From a bacterium (GTDB taxonomy: Bacteria > Margulisbacteria > Marinamargulisbacteria > SXXA01): a stretch of 7,141 nt of DNA. Position 1 is the stretch's first letter. Each line of letters begins with the position of its first letter. Below are positions 5,790 through 7,141 of the stretch, piece after piece. Below the pieces are notes generated by a model. The model ran no database searches. It saw only the letters and a list, made by a program, of their open reading frames with translations, and had not been told where the DNA came from. A program made the translations under genes and the position numbers. The stretch spans positions 1 to 7,141 of the forward strand of contig RGUG01000065.1 of the NCBI GenBank assembly GCA_010027915.1, read 5' to 3'.

Positions 5790-6519
5790 CCGCCAAGACG
5801 CCATTGAAGCCAGCTTGGGTAGTGTTCTGGCAGATTTGTTAGAATGGGCTCAAGGCCGACTGCCAGGTGCACAGGTAAGACTGGAAATCGCAGATAGCTA
5901 CCGTGAATTGGTTGGCACGTATCCTCCTAACCCGTGGGTGACCGTATTCGGAATAACTGAACCTGCAGCATTACTTGGGGGGGGATACCATTTAATCGTG
6001 ATCGAGGTAACGGATCAGGTAGCCCGATGGGAGGTTGTGCCGGGACGTTCCAACGACATCATTTTCGGTGTGGCCAACCCCATCAGAGCCACTCAAACGG
6101 TGAGTCGTCGCAAGCCAGATACGTTAGACAATACAAGCCTCATCATGATCCTACGCTCCATGCTGGACACGGATCCCATCACCAGGGAAAACAAGTTGCC
6201 ACCCCATGAAGCCCATGAAGATAGAACCCTCCCCACCCTATCGGTTTGTATAAGCGGAGGCAATCCCAGGCATGTCCATGTGTACCGTACCGATGGGATA
6301 ACGCAGTGGGTCATAACGCAAGGAAAAAAAGACCCCTTAACCAGAGAGACCGTATCTCACCTATTCCCACTTTCATCCATAAAAGCTGAGCTTGTAAACA
6401 TGTTCAATGAACGTCAAGCCTCAGATCGTCAGGGGATGGCCCTTCCTGAGGGAATGACTATGGAGGAAGTAAGCAGGCTATTGAATTACCTGACCCAATT
6501 GCCGGCTGACCCCCAATAA
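5773..6519 (+). CDS. Putative U-box/NleG-like E3 ubiquitin-ligase-type protein
   Basis: A 248-aa soluble protein as read from TTG 5773; a start at ATG 5676 is more likely if the CCCCC run is a frameshift. The N-terminal 120 residues resemble nothing I recognise. Residues about 130-212 look like a U-box. LDTDPITRE (131-139) is followed by an insert and then VYRTDGITQW (170-179), matching the Y-D-x3-I-x2-W core. KKDPLTRE (185-192) and LFPLSSIKAELVNMF (197-211) correspond to the closing P-(N)-x2-(I/L)-K helix. The roughly 53-residue gap between the two DP[IL]TRE motifs recalls the NleG effector family. No zinc-binding cysteine set is present, as expected for a U-box. No signal peptide or membrane helix is visible. 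Seven of 20 arginines use AGA/AGG, against 2 of 26 in hemE, suggesting separate origin. If the domain is real, a secreted effector acting on host ubiquitin is plausible. The fold call is from pattern only. Confidence 0.55.
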   Translation: MRRIANRQDAIEASLGSVLADLLEWAQGRLPGAQVRLEIADSYRELVGTYPPNPWVTVFGITEPAALLGGGYHLIVIEVTDQVARWEVVPGRSNDIIFGVANPIRATQTVSRRKPDTLDNTSLIMILRSMLDTDPITRENKLPPHEAHEDRTLPTLSVCISGGNPRHVHVYRTDGITQWVITQGKKDPLTRETVSHLFPLSSIKAELVNMFNERQASDRQGMALPEGMTMEEVSRLLNYLTQLPADPQ

Positions 6520-7141
6520 AAAGCCCATCACCTCGCACCGAATGGGCATGATGTAGACTTGTTGCCCCATCCCCTCACTCACCTGTAACATCTCGGCCGT
6601 GAAGCGGGTATTCCAATCCAACGTGGGCTCAAACGAGTCAGGAAAGGGTACCTTGTTGACCGACTCCCAATACGCCTTGCTTTTGGGGGTCAACACCGGG
6701 GACACCCCCATGTAAAGCGGTACCGACCCAAACCGTGTCAACACCGATTGGGCCAGATCCAAATCAAAAAAAGGCTGGGTAAACAATCCGTGGGCACCGG
6801 CATCCAGTTTTTGGTCGGCATACTGATTCTCATCTGACATGCCCTGACGATATGGGTCAAATGCGGCGTACACCTTCAAAGATGGGTAAGCATGGGCCAC
6901 CAACCGAATGGCCGCTACACAATGGGTCCCCTTCCCTGCCCCATCACCCGATATCAGCAACACTGACTGAACCCCCGACGCTTGCAAGGTACCAATCAGG
7001 GCTAATAGGCTGCTCGCGGAATGGTCACAAACACGAATGTGAGGGATCGCCACCAGTTGATGGGCCGCCAGGGCCATTGCCACCACATCACTGCGATGCA
7101 CCAAGCGGGTAAGGTCCGGCACGTTAATCCCTTTTACCCAG
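6478..7141 (-). CDS. Methylenetetrahydrofolate reductase family protein (MetF-like), C-terminal part
   Basis: The family comprises FAD enzymes that reduce 5,10-methylene-THF to 5-methyl-THF for methionine synthesis. The frame stays open to the right edge (WVKGINVPDLTR and onward), so the GTG at 7122 is probably internal and the N-terminus is outside the window. Visible landmarks are IPHIRVCDHS (strand with a flavin-contacting His), LLISGDG (6940-6960), and KLDAGAHGLFTQPFFD (6763-6810), the family's K-x-DAGA-x4-TQ-xFFD signature. PLYMGVSPVL follows as the equivalent of the IPGI-P segment. About 220 residues are seen, in line with a usual length near 290. It differs clearly from E. coli MetF, so it may be a divergent MetF or an MTHFR-like relative. 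Its 3' end overlaps the convergent U-box-like gene by 42 bases. The family is firm, the exact role less so. Confidence 0.82.
   Translation of the reverse strand, partial: WVKGINVPDLTRLVHRSDVVAMALAAHQLVAIPHIRVCDHSASSLLALIGTLQASGVQSVLLISGDGAGKGTHCVAAIRLVAHAYPSLKVYAAFDPYRQGMSDENQYADQKLDAGAHGLFTQPFFDLDLAQSVLTRFGSVPLYMGVSPVLTPKSKAYWESVNKVPFPDSFEPTLDWNTRFTAEMLQVSEGMGQQVYIMPIRCEVMGFLLGVSRQLGQVIQ

Noticed and set aside
6518..6547. Minus-strand hairpin (GCCCAT/ATGGGC) followed by five T, resembling a terminator for the MetF-like gene
   Set aside because: The stem is only six pairs with a 13-base loop, and it lies inside the coding region before the stop codon at 6478-6480, so termination there would leave a message without a stop. 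Chance coding sequence is more likely.
7120..7122. GTG as the start of the MetF-like gene
   Set aside because: The frame continues open to the window edge and the upstream residues (WVKGIN) read smoothly into the protein; starting here would also make the enzyme too short.
1..7141. CRISPR arrays, tRNA or rRNA genes, insertion sequences
   Set aside because: I saw no regularly spaced direct repeats, no tRNA-like cloverleaf or rRNA sequence in the gaps, and no transposase or terminal inverted repeats. Nearly all of the window is accounted for by genes.

Overview
This is compact bacterial DNA of roughly balanced base composition. There are six closely packed housekeeping genes and two incomplete genes at the edges on a metabolic background. 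Towards the right end sits one much less ordinary gene. The mix is a membrane-anchored c-type cytochrome, oxygen-independent heme synthesis (HemN), a long two-domain bL25 (CTC/TL5 type) and a type-2 PyrF. This points to a respiring bacterium, but I cannot assign a phylum from the sequence alone. A U-box-like protein, a fold typical of eukaryotic ubiquitin ligases and bacterial effectors, hints at a host-associated or predatory lifestyle. That is inference.

Layout, left to right. Bases 2-736 (+) encode the C-terminal half of an APC/CAT-family amino-acid permease. It overlaps hemN (711-2066), which is followed by a small anchored cytochrome c (2078-2506) and hemE (2506-3543). This is a tightly coupled heme cluster: HemE makes coproporphyrinogen III, HemN turns it into protoporphyrinogen IX, and the cytochrome is a heme-bearing end product. 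After a 124-base gap holding a good sigma-70-type promoter, rplY/ctc (3668-4279), pyrE (4279-4812) and pyrF (4800-5654) form a second coupled unit. PyrE and PyrF perform the last two steps of UMP synthesis. A hairpin plus T-run at 5568-5613 looks like the terminator of this unit.

The pyrF 3' end appears frameshifted. The conserved SRA-type motif of the type-2 family is found in the next frame and stops at 5547, just before the terminator. The annotated frame instead runs through the terminator to 5654.

Downstream of an AT-rich gap, a strong ribosome binding site (5662-5669) precedes an ATG at 5676. That frame closes at 5789, while the long frame continues from 5773 to 6519. Removing one C from a CCCCC run (5759-5763) would join them into one protein of about 280 residues. 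Its C-terminal part carries two DP[IL]TRE motifs arranged as in U-box/NleG-like E3 ligase domains. Its arginine codons differ from those of its neighbours. On the minus strand, converging on it with a 42-base overlap, is the C-terminal part of a methylenetetrahydrofolate-reductase family protein (6478 to the right edge).
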